The notes beneath the pieces are model-generated. The model searched no databases. It was not told the origin of the DNA and saw nothing but the letters and a program-made list of their open reading frames with translations. This document shows positions 4,839 to 7,566 of a stretch of 7,566 bases of DNA, piece by piece; the first letter of the stretch is position 1, and each line of letters begins with the position of its first letter. The position numbers were made by a program, and so were the translations under genes. The stretch is taken from contig JACVJA010000065.1 of the NCBI GenBank assembly GCA_015661035.1, positions 1-7,566 of the forward strand, read 5' to 3'. Source of the DNA: Candidatus Calidifonticultor daggyaiensis (GTDB taxonomy: Bacteria > Actinomycetota > Humimicrobiia > Humimicrobiales > Humimicrobiaceae).

Positions 4839-5567
4839 TCAGTCTAAACTAAGAATTTTTCTAATTACTACTAAACCAGTTAATTCAAAAAATGCACCAG
4901 CTAATAAAAATATAGTTCCTATTTTCGAATTAAAAAAATTAGACACCTGCAAATCTAAAACAAAAAACATAATTATAATTATTATTACAGGCATAACTGC
5001 AATTATATTACCTGAATACTTTGCTTGTAGAGTTAAAGTTTTACTATTTAACTTTGACTTAATGCTTTCCTGCAATTGTTCAATAAGATTATTTAAAATA
5101 AAAATCAAATTACCGCCAATCTTGTTGTTAATCTTTAAAGCAGTAGTAATAAGGACTGCCTCCCTAATCGAACAATTAAATGCAAATCTATCTAAGGCTA
5201 TGTCAAAATAATTACCAGCTTCTAGCTCGTAGATAAGTTTTTTTAAATATTTTTTTAAAGGGTTTTCAATTAAAGCAATGTTATTTTTAAGCGCACTCCT
5301 AAGTGATATGCCTGCTCTTAGCATTATTACAATGTTCGTTATTAATTTTATCAGTTGATGTAATAAGAGGTCTTTTCTTTTAATATTTATAGACTTTAAC
5401 ATTTCAGAAATTACAAAATATGTAAATATTGTTAAAAAAAGGCTAAATATTATATTCTTAAAGATTAAAAACATTAAACCTAATAATACTAGATAAGATA
5501 GAAAAGCTAATGTTTTTCTTTTTTTAAAATTTATTGAATTTACAAAATCATAAATTTGTGTTAACAA
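4839..5567 (-). CDS. tadB: Tad pilus inner-membrane platform protein TadB
   Basis: 242 residues. Two N-terminal helices (about 20-36, 38-55), a cytoplasmic T2SF domain (about 70-180) with LITNIVIMLRAGISLRSAL, YELEAGNYFDIALDRFA and TTALKINNKIGGNLIFIL, then two C-terminal helices (about 187-203, 216-236). The motif order L-R-A-G-x-S-L-x-x-A-L and G-G-N-L is that of TadB/GspF-like proteins. The protein partners TadC and the ATPase TadA. The start used is TTG at 5567, with AGGGTGAGGG just upstream. No ATG is available before codon 56, which would lose both N-terminal helices. The gene overlaps the end of tadA by 20 bases, so translation is probably coupled. Confidence 0.93.
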   Translation of the reverse strand: MLTQIYDFVNSINFKKRKTLAFLSYLVLLGLMFLIFKNIIFSLFLTIFTYFVISEMLKSINIKRKDLLLHQLIKLITNIVIMLRAGISLRSALKNNIALIENPLKKYLKKLIYELEAGNYFDIALDRFAFNCSIREAVLITTALKINNKIGGNLIFILNNLIEQLQESIKSKLNSKTLTLQAKYSGNIIAVMPVIIIIIMFFVLDLQVSNFFNSKIGTIFLLAGAFFELTGLVVIRKILSLD

Positions 5568-6906
5568 AATCCCTCACCCTTTGACCAATTCTTTTAAAAA
5601 ACTTTGGTTCATATCCTGTATATAAAAATTTTTCATTATGTTTTATAAAAATATCCCTAATTATTATGGCATTGTCTAAACAATCTTTATTTAATTCCAA
5701 TTCTAAATAATTATTTTTATATTCGAAATTGCTTGATTTTTTAATATTTGAATTTTCTAAACCTAAAACTTCACTAACTTTTGAAATTTTTCTTTTTCCA
5801 TCAGCAGTTCTTTCTAATTGGATAATTAAATTTATTGAGGATAAGATAATCCTTCTAACAGCACTTGTATTTAAATTTAAAAGTGAAATTAGCAAAATAG
5901 TTTCAAGCCTTGAAATTAAATCAACTGGGGAGTTTGCATGAATGGTTGTCATAGACCCTTCATGTCCAGTGTTCATTGCTTGTAAAACATCTATTGCCTC
6001 ATCTCCTCTTATCTCTCCAACTATTACTCTATCAGGCCGCATTCTTAAAGCATTCTTTACAAGATTCTTTATTTTAATTTCACCTTTACCTTCAATATTT
6101 GGATTTTTTGCAACTAAATTAACCAAATTCTCAATATGCAGATTTAATTCTGGAGTTTCCTCAATTACAACAATTCTCTCCTTTTTAGGTATAAAACTAG
6201 ATAAAACATTTAAAAATGTTGTTTTACCGCTTGAAGTACCTCCTGAAACTATTATATTTACTTTATTTTCAACACAGCATTTTAAAAAATTTAAAATGCT
6301 TCTATCTAAAGAGCCAAGTTTTAACAAATCTTCTGCTTTTAACAGGTCTTCTTTAAACTTTCTTATTGTAACAACTGTATCTGTCGTTGATACTGGCTTT
6401 ATTACAACATTTATTCTTGCACCATTAGAAAGTCTTGCATCTACCATTGGATAACTCTCATCTACTCTTAATCCTAAAGGGCTGATTATCTTCTCAACTA
6501 GGTTTCTTAAGTGTTGTCTATCCTTAAAACAGATTTCACTTTTAGAAACAACTCCGTCTCTTTCAATATAAATTTTGTTAAAATCATTAATCATTATCTC
6601 GGTTATAGTTTTATCTTCCATTAGACCTGTAATTGGTCCATATTCAAAAGCTTCAAGATAAATCTCTTTAGCAATGTCAAAAAGCTTTTTATCACTTATT
6701 ACTACCTTTTTCTCTTCTGCTAATCTTTTTAGATTATAAAAAATTACTTCAGCCTTCTTCTTAGGTGTTAATTTTTCCAGCATCTGGAAGTCAACTTTTT
6801 CTACAAGTATTTTTGCTAAATGGCCAGTTAGGTTATATTCAAAATCATTTTTAGTGTTTATTTTGTAATTAAAGCTGTTATCCATAAATTTAGAAAAGTT
6901 CGTCAT
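5548..6906 (-). CDS. tadA: Tad pilus assembly ATPase TadA/CpaF
   Basis: 452 residues from ATG at 6906; a GTG four codons upstream (6918) would give 456, the numbering used here. A helical N-terminal domain (about 30-90) precedes the ring-forming domain with EYGPITGLMEDKTITEIMIN (92-111). Walker A is GGTSSGKT (226-233), the Asp box is VVIEETPEL (250-258), Walker B is VIVGEIRG (298-305) and the His box is TTIHANSP (324-331), so all catalytic elements are present. RARI-type residues are seen at ARLSNGARINVVI (161-173). It is a hexameric secretion ATPase of the GspE/VirB11 superfamily, acting at the inner face of the membrane to drive Flp assembly, and in some Tad systems retraction too. Neither start has a Shine-Dalgarno. 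The gene overlaps tadZ and tadB at its two ends, pointing to one coupled operon. Confidence 0.97.
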   Translation of the reverse strand: MTNFSKFMDNSFNYKINTKNDFEYNLTGHLAKILVEKVDFQMLEKLTPKKKAEVIFYNLKRLAEEKKVVISDKKLFDIAKEIYLEAFEYGPITGLMEDKTITEIMINDFNKIYIERDGVVSKSEICFKDRQHLRNLVEKIISPLGLRVDESYPMVDARLSNGARINVVIKPVSTTDTVVTIRKFKEDLLKAEDLLKLGSLDRSILNFLKCCVENKVNIIVSGGTSSGKTTFLNVLSSFIPKKERIVVIEETPELNLHIENLVNLVAKNPNIEGKGEIKIKNLVKNALRMRPDRVIVGEIRGDEAIDVLQAMNTGHEGSMTTIHANSPVDLISRLETILLISLLNLNTSAVRRIILSSINLIIQLERTADGKRKISKVSEVLGLENSNIKKSSNFEYKNNYLELELNKDCLDNAIIIRDIFIKHNEKFLYTGYEPKFFKRIGQRVRDFVNTNL

Positions 6907-7566
6907 AAAGATTTTCACAATAGTTTTTAATTGCTTGATTGATCCTTAAATTATAATTATTAACACTAAATGGACCCTTGGTATTATATAGATACTCTAT
7001 ATCACGATCATAAGGAATAAAAGCTTTTATAGGTAAACCTATTGAATTTAAAAACCTAAAAGAAGAATTTATAACACTAAAAGCTCTTGTATTAAATTTA
7101 TTTATAATTATATCAATTTTATTTTCATTCTCTTTTAAATAAAAATTATTAAGCATTGTTTCTAAATTAAAAATTGAACAATTATCTAATCCTGATACTA
7201 TCGCAATTTTATCCGATAAATCAAAAAAGAAACTATTTGTATTACTTGCAGTATTACCTATAGTATTGTTTACTGCATCGCTTTCAGTGTAGCTTTCAGT
7301 ATTATTTAAGTTTTTTTTAAAAGAATTTTTATCATTTAAAAAATTAAAAAATAAATAATATTGTGGTAGATCAAACAATACTAAATCAAAAGTCTTTAAA
7401 AGAAGCTCTATGAATTTTTTAAAATAATCATCTAATTTAAAAAAAACTTTTTCATACCTTAAAGTTGGAAAGATAAGATTTAAACTATTTTCAAAACTAA
7501 TAACAACTTTTTTTAATAAAGATATATCAACATCTCTAATATTATCTAAGATATCACCAAAATCTC
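6890..7566 (-). CDS. tadZ: TadZ/CpaE-like pilus localisation protein, 5'-truncated by the window edge
   Basis: The frame is open from the right edge to TAA at 6890; 225 complete codons are visible, and the apparent TTG start at 7378 is an internal Leu. The fragment opens DFGDILDNIRDVDISLL, continues FPTLRYEKVFF, then TFDLVLFDLPQYY, which corresponds to the (Y/F)D-x-(V/L)-x-D-L-P strand of MinD/ParA-like TadZ. Later strands are KIAIVSGLD and KIDIIINKFNTRAFS, followed by IPYDRDIEYLYNTKGPF, matching the usual V-N-R and I-P-x-D...A-x-x-x-G-x-P sites. TadZ marks the pole or site where Tad pili assemble. The N-terminal receiver-like part and Walker A are outside the window. An Asn/Thr/Ser-rich insert of about 30 residues follows the D-L-P strand. 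The gene overlaps tadA. Confidence 0.85.
   Translation of the reverse strand, partial: DFGDILDNIRDVDISLLKKVVISFENSLNLIFPTLRYEKVFFKLDDYFKKFIELLLKTFDLVLFDLPQYYLFFNFLNDKNSFKKNLNNTESYTESDAVNNTIGNTASNTNSFFFDLSDKIAIVSGLDNCSIFNLETMLNNFYLKENENKIDIIINKFNTRAFSVINSSFRFLNSIGLPIKAFIPYDRDIEYLYNTKGPFSVNNYNLRINQAIKNYCENLYDELF

Noticed and set aside
5548..5567. Frameshift or fusion between tadA and tadB
   Set aside because: Both proteins are complete with proper ends; the 20-base overlap is ordinary operon packing.
5729..6454. Two plus-strand ORFs opposite tadA
   Set aside because: They mirror the conserved TadA motifs on the other strand and match no family.
7378..7378. TTG at 7378 as the start of a short separate protein
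   Set aside because: The frame stays open to the window edge and the upstream residues continue the TadZ pattern (TFDLVLFDLP), so this is internal.

Overview
The window is strongly A+T-rich throughout, and every supportable gene lies on the minus strand, so transcription runs from high to low coordinates. The coding order on that strand is tadZ (5' end cut by the window edge), tadA, tadB, tadC, flp, a tadE-like gene, a short tadG-like gene, ssb, a candidate 13-codon gene, a terminator, ychF, and the start of a methyltransferase-like gene (3' end cut off).

The main system is a Tad/Flp tight-adherence pilus locus (about 2209-7566). It has a divergent P-loop localisation protein (TadZ/CpaE), a secretion ATPase (TadA/CpaF), two T2SF-type platform proteins (TadB, TadC), a major pilin (Flp), a pseudopilin (TadE) and a small one-helix protein with the Ala-rich segment of the TadG/Rv3654c type. 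No prepilin peptidase (TadV), secretin (RcpA) or RcpC gene is visible here. The gene order and the short last protein resemble the compact Tad loci of actinobacteria (the Rv3660c-Rv3654c order), and strong AAGGAGG sites occur. An A+T-rich Gram-positive-like or actinobacterial-lineage organism is therefore a reasonable guess, but the window cannot settle this. The standard code appears to be used: Trp is TGG and ychF ends TGA-TAA.

Downstream of the pilus genes, ssb follows the tadG-like gene after 18 bases and may belong to the same transcript. Its product lacks the usual acidic DDDIPF-type C-terminal tip. Next comes a small unit at about 1415-1620: a candidate promoter, a G-rich leader with a very strong ribosome binding site, a 13-codon Lys-rich ORF, and a rho-independent terminator. 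ychF follows with a possible leaderless promoter. Four 10-bp tandem repeats then precede a class I methyltransferase start.

The points most worth a second look are the 13-codon mini-gene with its G-quadruplex-like leader, the duplicated full-length anti-Shine-Dalgarno complement around the flp start, the pilus-linked ssb with an atypical tail, and the YchF G4 motif that lacks its usual Glu.
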